Positions 15,225 to 22,705 are shown, counted from the stretch's first letter. The stretch: 24,030 bases of DNA from UBA961 sp041191145 (GCA_041191145.1 JBEEPK010000021.1:1-24030); one strand, 5' to 3'. Translations and numbers: made by a program. The notes: generated by a model from the sequence alone, not told the origin.

Positions 15225-16232
15225 ATGTCGCATTCAAATCCGGAAAAGTATCAGACATTATCCTCTTTGATTTCAGATATTCAATCAGGTAATCGAAGAG
15301 CTTTATCAAAAGCCATTTCACTCGCCGAGAGTTCATTGGATGAAGATCGCATGCTGACTGAACAGTTATTGCAGTCGATTTTACCGGATACTGGAAAGGC
15401 CAAAAGAATCGGAATCACTGGAAGTCCGGGTGTTGGAAAATCCACATTCATAGAGACATTTGGTCTGGCATTCATTGAGAACGGTGAGAAAGTGGCTGTG
15501 CTGGCCATTGATCCAAGCAGTCAATCTCATGGAGGGAGCATTTTAGGGGACAAAGTACGGATGCCGGTATTGGCTAGATCCGAGCATGCATATATTCGAC
15601 CTTCACCTTCCCGATTGACATTGGGCGGAGTTTCCAATGCAACTCGCGAAGCACTTCTTTTATGCGAAGCTGCAGGTTTCACAACTATTCTCATTGAAAC
15701 GGTTGGTGTTGGACAATCTGAAGTTGAGGTGAGATCAATGACCGATCTTTTCTTGCTCCTTACATTACCCATGGCAGGCGATGAAGTACAAGGAATCAAA
15801 AGAGGAATCATGGAATTGGCAGATATCATCTTCATCAATAAATCAGATGGTGATTTGGAGTCATTTGCTGATATGTCCAAATCCCAAATTCAAAGCGCTC
15901 TCACGCTCATGCATTCCCCTACACAAGATTGGAAAGTGCAAGCAATGACCGGATCGGGATTGAATGGTAATGGCATAGTCGAGTTATTGCAACTATGTGC
16001 CAATTTCTTTGAGATATCAGCCCCACATCATCACGCAATAGCAGAGCGTAGAAATATGCAGAATCAGGAGTGGTTTGAGCTTGCATTACAGAGAGAACTT
16101 ATACTTTGGGCTGATAAACAGGAATCAATACAAAAAGCTAAAACAGAGGCCTTACATCATATTATCAATGGCAAAACTGTTCCAAGCACCGCAGCAAGAT
16201 CAATAATCAAGTCACATCTGCATTCAGATTGA
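15225..16232 (+). CDS. meaB: MeaB/ArgK family G3E GTPase
   Basis: A P-loop GTPase that, in characterised members, loads and protects adenosylcobalamin in methylmalonyl-CoA mutase or related B12 mutases. From the ATG at 15225 (335 residues, the family's usual length) the sequence shows a leading helical region, Walker A GSPGVGKST (66-74), the DPSSQSHGGSILGDKVRM switch region (97-113), RPSPSRLTLGGV (125-136), ETVGVGQSE (159-167) and the guanine-specificity NKSD (205-208). An in-frame ATG at 15156 would add 23 residues that do not look like the family, and one at 15054 would overlap the divergent OmpA-like gene. No mutase, epimerase or B12 gene lies in the window, so the partner must be elsewhere or different. 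It is followed by thrS after 58 bases that contain a possible promoter, so the two need not be co-transcribed. Confidence 0.92.
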   Translation: MSHSNPEKYQTLSSLISDIQSGNRRALSKAISLAESSLDEDRMLTEQLLQSILPDTGKAKRIGITGSPGVGKSTFIETFGLAFIENGEKVAVLAIDPSSQSHGGSILGDKVRMPVLARSEHAYIRPSPSRLTLGGVSNATREALLLCEAAGFTTILIETVGVGQSEVEVRSMTDLFLLLTLPMAGDEVQGIKRGIMELADIIFINKSDGDLESFADMSKSQIQSALTLMHSPTQDWKVQAMTGSGLNGNGIVELLQLCANFFEISAPHHHAIAERRNMQNQEWFELALQRELILWADKQESIQKAKTEALHHIINGKTVPSTAARSIIKSHLHSD

Positions 16233-16251
16233 GAACAGCATCTTATTTCAA

Positions 16252-16271
16252 TGCAAAACGGTATCTTTGCA
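16252..16271 (+). promoter_or_regulatory. Possible thrS promoter element inside an inverted repeat
   Basis: TATCTTTG (16262-16269) is an exact TAnnTTTG -7 element 21 bases before the thrS ATG at 16291, but I see no good TTG -33 at the right distance. The element lies within a six-base inverted repeat TGCAAA...TTTGCA (16252-16257 and 16266-16271) followed by T-rich sequence, which could alternatively be a weak terminator for the GTPase gene. Confidence 0.4.
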
Positions 16272-16290
16272 ATCATTTTTACTGTAGACT

Positions 16291-18210
16291 ATGTTAATGA
16301 ATATCACATTTCCGGACGGAACAATCAAGCAATTCCCGGAGCATTCAACCGGTAAAGAAATCGCAATGTCAATCTCAGAGGGTTTGGCAAGAAATGCACT
16401 TGGGATTTTTGTCAATGATTCCCCCTACGATTTGTCGAGACCAATCACTGAAGATGCCACAATTCGAATTGTGACCTGGAATGATGATGAAGGCAAACAA
16501 ATCTTCTGGCATTCCACGGCCCATCTCATGGCCGAAGCACTTGAAGCATTGTATCCCGGTGTGAAATTCGGAATTGGTCCTTCCATTGAAGCAGGTTTTT
16601 ATTATGATATTGACCTTCCCGATGGGATTAAAATCTCCGTGGATGATTTGCCAAAAATCGAACAGAAAATGAAAGAATTGGTAAAAGCTGATTCCCCATT
16701 CATCCGCAAAGAAATTTCATGGGAAGATGCAGTTGCATTTTTCACTGACAAGGGCGATCAATATAAATTGGAATTGCTTGATGGACTGAAAGATTCAGAG
16801 ATTACTTTCTATTCTCAGGGTGGATTCACTGATCTTTGTCGTGGAACTCATGTGCCATCCACAGGAACATTGAAATATCCCAAATTACTTTCCGTGGCCG
16901 GTGCCTATTGGCGTGGCGATTCCACACGGAATCAATTGACTCGCATTTATGGAATTGCATTTCCCAAAAAAGACCAATTAGAAGAATTTATCAAATTGCG
17001 TGAAGAAGCCGAGAAAAGAGACCATCGCAAAATTGGTAAAGAACTTGAATTATTCATGATTTCACCGATGATAGGTGGCGGCCTTCCTGTATGGCTTCCC
17101 AATGGAACAGTTATACGCAGAACTCTCGAAGATTTTCTCCGGAGAGAGCAAGTCAAGAGAGGCTATCAAGAAGTGATCACTCCCCATATTGGTCATTTGC
17201 AATTGTATAAAACCAGTGGACATTATCCCTATTATGCAGATTCACAGTTTACACCGATTGCGGTTGATGATGAAGAATATTTGCTAAAGCCAATGAATTG
17301 TCCTCATCATCATCAAATCTATGCTTCAAAACCACGCTCATATCGCGATTTGCCCGTTCGATTGTCTGAATTCGGAACCGTCTACCGTTATGAGCAATCT
17401 GGTGAATTGAATGGTTTGTCCAGAGTTCGTGGATTCACTCAAGATGATGCGCATATTTATTGCACTGAAGACCAACTCAGACATGAAATCAAACAAGTGA
17501 TAGAAATCACGCAAAAGGTTTTTACAACCTTCGGCATGGATGTCAGCACGAGATTATCCTTCAGAGATGATAATCCAGATAAATATGGCGGCGAACTCGA
17601 ACTTTGGGAAAGAGCACAAAAAGAGATTAAAGATGTTGCTGATGAAATGCAATTGGAATATTTCATCGGTCTTGGAGAAGCGGCTTTTTATGGTCCGAAA
17701 ATCGACTTCATCGTGCGAGATGCCATTGGAAGAAAATGGCAATTGGGTACGGTTCAAGTGGATTATGTGATGCCTGAGAGATTTCAATTGGAATATACCG
17801 GTGCTGACAATTCAAAGCATCGCCCAGTGATCATTCACCGCGCGCCTTTCGGATCAATGGAGAGATTTTTATCCATCTTGATTGAACATTATGCAGGAAA
17901 TTTCCCATTCTGGATTTCACCGATTCAAATTTCCATCCTTCCAATCAGTGATGAACAGCATGGATATGCACAAGAATTGACTGCATTATTTGAATCCAAA
18001 GGGTATCGCGTCAAAACAGATCTCAGAAATGAGAAGATTTCTCGGAAGGTTGCAGAGAGTGAACAAAAGAAAATTCCGTATGCACTTGTGCTTGGAAAAA
18101 GAGAGCAAGAATTACGACAAGTTTCTGTTCGTGAACATGGAGTGGGTGATTTAGGGGCTAAAGCACTTGAGGAAATTGAAGCATTGTTTGCTTCACTCAT
18201 GATTGATTAA
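16291..18210 (+). CDS. thrS: Threonyl-tRNA synthetase
   Basis: A class II aminoacyl-tRNA synthetase that charges tRNA-Thr. The 639 residues hold the full domain order: TGS-type N-terminus (about 1-62), editing domain with HSTAH (74-78) and CRGTH (183-187), catalytic core (about 250-535) and the C-terminal anticodon-binding domain (about 540-639). Zinc-site residues are visible at Cys337 in KPMNCPHHH and His388 in QDDAHIYC, with the third ligand in a later HRAPFGSMERF segment. Class II motif 2 is recognisable around VYRYEQSGELNGLSRVRGFTQ. The ATG at 16291 is used; another ATG two codons on (16297) is equally possible. The stop codon shares TTAA with the convergent polyprenyl synthase gene (18207-18210). 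Confidence 0.97.
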   Translation: MLMNITFPDGTIKQFPEHSTGKEIAMSISEGLARNALGIFVNDSPYDLSRPITEDATIRIVTWNDDEGKQIFWHSTAHLMAEALEALYPGVKFGIGPSIEAGFYYDIDLPDGIKISVDDLPKIEQKMKELVKADSPFIRKEISWEDAVAFFTDKGDQYKLELLDGLKDSEITFYSQGGFTDLCRGTHVPSTGTLKYPKLLSVAGAYWRGDSTRNQLTRIYGIAFPKKDQLEEFIKLREEAEKRDHRKIGKELELFMISPMIGGGLPVWLPNGTVIRRTLEDFLRREQVKRGYQEVITPHIGHLQLYKTSGHYPYYADSQFTPIAVDDEEYLLKPMNCPHHHQIYASKPRSYRDLPVRLSEFGTVYRYEQSGELNGLSRVRGFTQDDAHIYCTEDQLRHEIKQVIEITQKVFTTFGMDVSTRLSFRDDNPDKYGGELELWERAQKEIKDVADEMQLEYFIGLGEAAFYGPKIDFIVRDAIGRKWQLGTVQVDYVMPERFQLEYTGADNSKHRPVIIHRAPFGSMERFLSILIEHYAGNFPFWISPIQISILPISDEQHGYAQELTALFESKGYRVKTDLRNEKISRKVAESEQKKIPYALVLGKREQELRQVSVREHGVGDLGAKALEEIEALFASLMID

Positions 18211-19232
18211 GTTGTTCTAACTGCCATTTTCTGTGCTATGACTTCAAGTCCTCGCGTACCATCATTTTGAGGTAACATCGAAAGCACTGATTGTGCAGCT
18301 CCAATATGGGATTGTACTGTATTAATGGCATCTTCGATTATGCCATGCTTTTTGAATATGTCAATTGCCAAAGGTATCTCTTCTTTTGAGATGCCTTTGT
18401 TGTTTATATAGGTATGTATGAATTCAGCATCGGGTCCTTCTTTGATGACTTCATTTGATCTTACGATGAAATAGCTTTTCTTCCCTTCAATCAAATCCTG
18501 CCCCTTCAATTTTCCGAATTCTTTGTTTTCCGACAATAAATCCAATACATCATCTTGTACTTGAAATGCAATTCCCAAATGATAGGAATATGTATTCAGC
18601 GCTGTCACTTGCAATGAAGTGGCATTGGCATAGAGTCCGCCAATGACTGCCGAAAGTTCAATTAGTCTTGCAGTCTTCATCTCTATCATTGATAAATACT
18701 CTTCCATGCTCACAATGGACTTTTGTTGAAATTCCAAATCATGAGCTTGTCCTTCGCAGACATCTATGAGACCTTGGGTAAATCTCGACATGATTTCCAT
18801 GCCTCGAGGTGAGTCTTTGATTTCATTGATGAGCAATCTATAGGCAATTCCCATCATGACATCACCACTCAATATCGCAGATGCTTCATCCCATTTCACA
18901 TGTACTGTTTCTCTACCTCTTCTCAAAGGAGATCTATCCATAATATCATCATGAACCAATGTAAAATTATGGAGTATTTCAAGAGCAGCCCCACAACCTG
19001 CGGCTTGCTCAGGATCACCACCAATGCTTTCACAAGCCAGCATGGTCAAAATTGGTCTTAGTCGCTTCCCACCGGCAGAAAATATGTATTCTATTGGATC
19101 ATACAAAGTGGCAGGTCGTGCTCCGGTATATGATTCAACAATATGTTCATCAATCAGCGCACGAAATGATGCAAGCTTATCATTAAACTGTTGGGTATTG
19201 ATTGTGTTTGATTCCATAAGATAGCTGTGCAT
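18207..19232 (-). CDS. Polyprenyl diphosphate synthase (short-chain, trans type)
   Basis: It condenses isopentenyl diphosphate with allylic diphosphates to make linear prenyl diphosphates for quinones, carotenoids or carriers. GGKRLRP (54-60), the first Asp-rich motif DDIMDRSPLRRG (95-106; Asp95, Asp96, Asp99) and the second, QDDVLD (226-231), are all present, as is the downstream GKxxGQDLxEGKKS segment. The first motif lacks the two-residue insertion of classical bacterial FPP synthases. Phe90, five residues before the first Asp, is the bulky position that usually limits the product to about C15-C20, so a farnesyl/geranylgeranyl product is more likely than a long chain; this is inference. 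The start may be the ATG at 19232 or the one at 19217; a possible promoter ends close to 19247. It lies 70 bases after the HAD gene on the same strand and shares its stop bases with thrS. Confidence 0.92.
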   Translation of the reverse strand: MHSYLMESNTINTQQFNDKLASFRALIDEHIVESYTGARPATLYDPIEYIFSAGGKRLRPILTMLACESIGGDPEQAAGCGAALEILHNFTLVHDDIMDRSPLRRGRETVHVKWDEASAILSGDVMMGIAYRLLINEIKDSPRGMEIMSRFTQGLIDVCEGQAHDLEFQQKSIVSMEEYLSMIEMKTARLIELSAVIGGLYANATSLQVTALNTYSYHLGIAFQVQDDVLDLLSENKEFGKLKGQDLIEGKKSYFIVRSNEVIKEGPDAEFIHTYINNKGISKEEIPLAIDIFKKHGIIEDAINTVQSHIGAAQSVLSMLPQNDGTRGLEVIAQKMAVRTT

Positions 19233-19246
19233 GAGCTTGTTTCGGG

Positions 19247-19274
19247 CAATTTAGATAATTTTCATTTTTGCAAA
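19247..19274 (-). promoter_or_regulatory. Possible promoter for the polyprenyl synthase gene
   Basis: On the minus strand TTTG (19271-19274) is followed after 17 bases by TAAATTG (19247-19253), a near match to the Bacteroidota -33/-7 arrangement (one T short in the -7 box). Transcription would begin close to the ATG at 19232, so the ATG at 19217 may be the true start if this is used. Confidence 0.35.
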
Positions 19275-19302
19275 CCCGAAAACAAATCAGCATGTTCCCA
19301 CA

Positions 19303-19959
19303 TCAGTAAAATTCAGGGTTTAATAGAAGTTCGTGCAATTCTTGAACACTTGCACATATATGTTTTGGCTCGGCAGATTGTATTTCGTCTTCAGAACCAT
19401 ATCCATAAGCACAAGCAATCGACTTCATGGAATGTGCATGCGCTCCCTTGATATCATGCTCCTTATCGCCAATCATCCAAGATTCAAATGGATTTATAGT
19501 ATGCTTTTCCAATACATGACCAATGATGGAAGTTTTATCAGCTCTTGATGCATCGGCGGTGGCACCACAAATATCAATAAAATGATGATCAAGTTTCATG
19601 AATTGTAAAATCTTCCCTGCATATAAATCAGGTTTTGCAGTAGCAACAAACAATCTTGCATTCATTTCGGCAAGTGTTTGAATCAATTCCGGTATGCCTT
19701 CATAGAGCTTTTGCTCATATATTCCATGAACCGAATAATACTCTCGATAAAGTCTGACTGCTTCTTTTGTGGTATCAGCATCAAAATGACAATATGTCGG
19801 GAATGAATCCCAAAGCGGTGGCCCGAGAAATTTTCGAAGTGTATCCATTGATAAGGAATCAGCACCTAATGCATCAAGCGCATAATTGACGGAATTGATG
19901 ATCCCGGGAGCCGAATCGGACAATGTGCCGTCAAGATCAAAGAGAAGAGCTTTTTTCAA
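19303..19959 (-). CDS. HAD-superfamily phosphatase (Gph-like), TTG start
   Basis: A 218-residue cytoplasmic HAD hydrolase of the phosphoglycolate phosphatase/beta-phosphoglucomutase group. Motif I is FDLDGT with nucleophile Asp8 and Asp10, motif II is FVATAKPD (Thr107), the motif III lysine is Lys142 in RADKTS, and motif IV is MIGDKEHD (162-169). A helical cap lies between about 15 and 85. The start is a TTG at 19957-19959. No ATG occurs between it and the upstream in-frame stop, and motif I lies only seven residues after it, so no other start leaves the fold intact. The TTG overlaps the NAD kinase TGA (TTGA, 19956-19959), implying translational coupling. The substrate cannot be read from the sequence; 2-phosphoglycolate or a nucleotide/sugar phosphate are options. 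Confidence 0.88.
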   Translation of the reverse strand: MKKALLFDLDGTLSDSAPGIINSVNYALDALGADSLSMDTLRKFLGPPLWDSFPTYCHFDADTTKEAVRLYREYYSVHGIYEQKLYEGIPELIQTLAEMNARLFVATAKPDLYAGKILQFMKLDHHFIDICGATADASRADKTSIIGHVLEKHTINPFESWMIGDKEHDIKGAHAHSMKSIACAYGYGSEDEIQSAEPKHICASVQELHELLLNPEFY

Positions 19960-20846
19960 TTGTGGACTTCCGAAGATTGATCAAAGGCGGAAGGATCCAC
20001 TGACCACAAAAGTTTGTTTCGGAGAAGATCAAAAAATGTACTCTGAGCATGCTTCACAATCTTCACTTGTGTGTCTGATCTTCGAATCAATACTTGATCA
20101 TTTTTCCCAATTGGTATCTCAATCTGACCATCAGCAACGAGGCGCGCTTCTGCTCCAGATGAATCCACTTTCACTGTAAGTTCCAAAGTATCAGGAATGA
20201 TGAGAGGTCTCATCGTAAGAGAATGCGGAGAAATCGGAGTGATGCATAATACGGAAGATGATGGTGTGATAAGGGGTCCGCCACATGACAATGAATAAGC
20301 CGTGGATCCGGTTGGTGTGGCAATGATCACGCCATCTGCACGATAAGAAGCAATGAGATATTGTTGATGAGCAATATGTGTAGTTATGAGTCTGGATGAA
20401 TCCTTTTTCTCAAACACAATTTCATTGAATGCATGAATGGTTTTTCCATGCACATGTGCTTCGAGGAGTGTTCTATCCACAATGCGATAATTCCCTGATA
20501 GCACATCTTGCAATGCTCCGGGTAATTCATCCACATTGAACTCAGCCAAGAAGCCAAGTCTTCCGACATTCACACCCATGATTGGTAAATCTGAACCTGA
20601 AAACAAGCGGGCAGCAGTCAGCATAGTACCATCACCGCCGAATGCAATCACCAGATCTGCAAAGCGTTCAAAATCATTTGCTTGAAATTGCTGTAATTTT
20701 TCCTGAAGGTTAACTGGAAACAGTGGAAAGATTGAGGGTTCCACACAGCATTCAGCACCTAAATCAAAGAGTATCTCAGCAGCATTGATTGCTGATTGCA
20801 CAGCACCAGATCGATCAGGATTGACAAATAATCCAATGGATTTCAT
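19956..20846 (-). CDS. nadK: NAD kinase
   Basis: It phosphorylates NAD to NADP with ATP or polyphosphate. The 296 residues carry the GGDGT motif (70-74; Asp71 catalytic), GVNVGRLGFLAEF (91-103), the NE motif at NEIVFE (141-146) and the glycine-rich PTGSTAYSLSCGGP segment (178-191). The first residues, MKSIGLFVNP, are typical, so the ATG at 20846 is secure. The start overlaps the DUF1844 gene stop (ATGA, 20843-20846) and its own stop overlaps the HAD start, so this is the middle of a coupled chain. NAD kinases share a fold with phosphofructokinases; the neighbouring PFK-like protein lacks the very GGDGx motif that is intact here. Confidence 0.96.
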   Translation of the reverse strand: MKSIGLFVNPDRSGAVQSAINAAEILFDLGAECCVEPSIFPLFPVNLQEKLQQFQANDFERFADLVIAFGGDGTMLTAARLFSGSDLPIMGVNVGRLGFLAEFNVDELPGALQDVLSGNYRIVDRTLLEAHVHGKTIHAFNEIVFEKKDSSRLITTHIAHQQYLIASYRADGVIIATPTGSTAYSLSCGGPLITPSSSVLCITPISPHSLTMRPLIIPDTLELTVKVDSSGAEARLVADGQIEIPIGKNDQVLIRRSDTQVKIVKHAQSTFFDLLRNKLLWSVDPSAFDQSSEVHN

Positions 20847-21127
20847 GATAATTCACCGGATGAATCCGGTGTTGAAGATGCAGGGGCGGAATTATCCGAC
20901 ACATAATTCAAACGCAGATCACGAAGTACATTGTCAAGCAATCGAGCTTCGGTATCTGTCAAATTCCCTTTTGTCTTTTCTTGCAAAACTGCCAGTAAAT
21001 CGATGACGAATGATGCTTGCTCCAGATTCTTTTCGGTTTTACCGGTCATTGGATGAGCAATTTTACCTAGCGCGGTAAAACCCTCCATTTGGAACATTTG
21101 TATAATTCCTGAGAAATCTATAGTCAT
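20843..21127 (-). CDS. DUF1844 domain protein
   Basis: A 94-residue protein matching DUF1844, a small family of unknown function. The diagnostic segment is present: ALGKIAHPMTGKTEKNLEQA, then FVIDLLAVLQEKTKGNLTDTEARLLDNVLRDLRLNYV, which is predicted to be mostly helical. The last 18 residues (after about 76) are rich in Ser, Pro and Ala and look disordered. The ATG at 21127 is preferred over an in-frame TTG at 21139 because a GGAG lies six bases upstream of it. The stop overlaps the NAD kinase ATG, so the small protein is co-translated with NAD kinase and follows the PFK-like gene closely. Its role is unknown; the tight linkage suggests association with one of these proteins. Confidence 0.85.
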   Translation of the reverse strand: MTIDFSGIIQMFQMEGFTALGKIAHPMTGKTEKNLEQASFVIDLLAVLQEKTKGNLTDTEARLLDNVLRDLRLNYVSDNSAPASSTPDSSGELS

Positions 21128-21139
21128 TTCAAACTCCAA

Positions 21140-22099
21140 TCAAGCAAGAATATCAGATAATGTAACCAAATAATCCGGGAGAATTTTCTTTCTTTCAAAT
21201 GTCATCGGAAGTGGTGTATGATGAATTGCACCATTAATAATACCAACCATGGAATTAGTATTGCCATCTTTCATGGCTTCGACAGCAGCTTGTCCCAAAC
21301 GACTTGCGAGAATGCGATCTGCAACGGACGGCTTTCCGCCTTTTTGCATTGCGCCAAGTACTGACACAATGCTGTCGATATTGTAAGAATCTTTCAAAAT
21401 TTTCGCAAGATCAAATCCACCACCAACTTCATCACCTTCGCCGATCACAATGATATAGCGCTTATTGTCATTTCTCGTCGAAATTCTTCTATATAAATCC
21501 GGGATATTGGTAATTGTTTCGGGTATGGCGATATATTCAGCACCACATCCAATACCCACATTGATTGCAATATATCCTGCCTGACTTCCCATCACCTCGA
21601 TGATGAAGACATTTCCCATGGAATCGGCAGTATCACGAATTTTATCGATAGCATCTGCAGCGGTATTTAAAGCAGAATCATAACCGATGGTATAATCTGT
21701 GCCATATACATCATTATCAATGATTGCACCAACCCCAACGACCGGAAAATTATGTTCTTTGCTCATCAAATGAAGGTATTTCAATGACCAAGGACCACCA
21801 GAGGCGATCAAACCTTCAATTCCTGCTTTTCTCATATTTTCAACGGCTTGCTTGCGAACATGCTCTTCTTCAATAGGAATATATTTACTTGTTTTGAGTA
21901 TTGTCCCACCCAATCCAACGATATTGGCGGTATCTACTCTACCAAGTGTACGAAATTGTTCTTCAATGATTCCTTTATAGCCATGTGAGATACCAATGAC
22001 TTCAATTTTCTTAGATTCAGCTGTTCTTACAACAGATCTGATGAGTGCATTCATGCCGGGTGCATCTGTGCCACTTGTGAGGAGTCCGATTCTTTTCAT
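21140..22099 (-). CDS. Phosphofructokinase-like protein with degenerate active site
   Basis: A 319-residue PfkA homologue, the family's normal length, starting at the ATG at 22099 with GGAG about nine bases upstream; the open frame to 22225 adds 42 residues unlike the family. The backbone motifs are clear: TSGTDAPGMNALIRSVVR (8-25), IIDNDVYGTDYTIGYDSAL (126-144), IRDTADS, FIIEVMG, and DRILASRLG (261-269). Key residues are changed against E. coli PfkA: GGDGS is GGPWS (101-105; loses the Mg-binding Asp103 and Gly104), Gly11 is Thr11, Arg72 is Lys72, Thr125 is Ile126, Arg162 is Asn163, Arg171 is Ser172, Arg243 is Ile244, His249 is Ala250 and Arg252 is Lys253. The catalytic-base Asp (Asp128), Arg155 and Glu221 are kept, as are effector-site Arg21, Arg25, Arg54 and Glu188. 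Normal PFK activity is doubtful. It heads the DUF1844-nadK-HAD operon. Automated annotation would call it pfkA; I would not. Confidence 0.88.
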   Translation of the reverse strand: MKRIGLLTSGTDAPGMNALIRSVVRTAESKKIEVIGISHGYKGIIEEQFRTLGRVDTANIVGLGGTILKTSKYIPIEEEHVRKQAVENMRKAGIEGLIASGGPWSLKYLHLMSKEHNFPVVGVGAIIDNDVYGTDYTIGYDSALNTAADAIDKIRDTADSMGNVFIIEVMGSQAGYIAINVGIGCGAEYIAIPETITNIPDLYRRISTRNDNKRYIIVIGEGDEVGGGFDLAKILKDSYNIDSIVSVLGAMQKGGKPSVADRILASRLGQAAVEAMKDGNTNSMVGIINGAIHHTPLPMTFERKKILPDYLVTLSDILA

Positions 22100-22248
22100 T
22101 AGCGAAAGCTCCGAAATGTGAAATGAGATCGCAAGAGATCTCTGATTAGATATGTATAATGACTCGAAATTCGTAATTTGTAGCGAACTAATCAAGGCAA
22201 AGTTCTCCTCAGGATAACTTGTCAATGACTCATCGGAATATACTATTC
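22100..22248. promoter_or_regulatory. Divergent intergenic region between the PFK-like gene and the RidA-family gene
   Basis: About 149 bases must hold promoters for both directions. It contains a ten-base palindrome AGAGATCTCT (22134-22143) and a direct repeat GAGATC (22125-22130 and 22135-22140), lying about 26-44 bases upstream of the PFK-like ATG, which could be an operator. A plus-strand TAATTTG (22175-22181) is a near -7 element for the RidA-family gene. No exact TAnnTTTG box is seen on either strand. Confidence 0.35.
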
Positions 22249-22695
22249 ATGGAATCTAAGATCAATATCATCATCAATTCCGAAAGAGCTCCCGAACCTG
22301 TTGGAGCTTATCCACATGCCAGACGAATTGGCGATATGCTTTTTATTTCTGGAGTTGGTCCAAGAGAGCGCGGAAGGAAAGCAATTCCGGGTGTTGAATT
22401 GGATGAAAATGGCAATATTGTTTCCTATGATATCACCGAGCAAACATTGTCGGTTTTCAGAAATATTCGCTATGTGCTCGAAGATGCAGGTTCTTGCTGG
22501 GAAGACATTGTGGATGTGACGGTGTTTTTGACGAATATGAAACAAGATTTTCCTGTTTTTAATGCCTTGTACAAAGAACATTTTACTCATGTTCAAGCAT
22601 GCAGAACGACTATCGAAATCAATGCGCTTCCAACTCCGATAGCAGTGGAATTGAAAGTACTCGCAATAGTGGGAAGTTCACAAAACAAAAAGTAA
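22249..22695 (+). CDS. RidA/YjgF-family protein, 2-aminomuconate deaminase-like (AmnD-like)
   Basis: A 148-residue Rid-family protein, expected to form a trimer and hydrolyse an enamine/imine. The N-terminal PVGAYPHARRIGDMLFISGVGPRERG, then IPGVELDENGNIVSYDI, and WEDIVDVTVFLTNM are, as I recall them, specific to the 2-aminomuconate deaminase-like branch rather than to plain RidA. The substrate-binding Arg119 in CRTTIEINALP and Glu134 in IAVEL are kept. The ATG at 22249 fits the family N-terminus; the ATG at 22225, with an AGGA ten bases upstream, would add eight residues. In known pathways AmnD acts in 2-aminophenol or kynurenine/3-hydroxyanthranilate breakdown, but no such genes are in the window. 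The secreted-protein gene starts ten bases downstream and may be co-transcribed. Confidence 0.88.
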   Translation: MESKINIIINSERAPEPVGAYPHARRIGDMLFISGVGPRERGRKAIPGVELDENGNIVSYDITEQTLSVFRNIRYVLEDAGSCWEDIVDVTVFLTNMKQDFPVFNALYKEHFTHVQACRTTIEINALPTPIAVELKVLAIVGSSQNKK

Positions 22696-22705
22696 AGGGT
22701 TCACC

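Noticed and set aside
19233..19302. A terminator between the HAD and polyprenyl synthase genes
   Set aside because: No stable hairpin with a T-run is visible in the 70-base gap.
22100..22225. A 42-residue N-terminal extension of the PFK-like protein
   Set aside because: Family N-terminus and a GGAG site fit the ATG at 22099; the extension looks like translated intergenic DNA.
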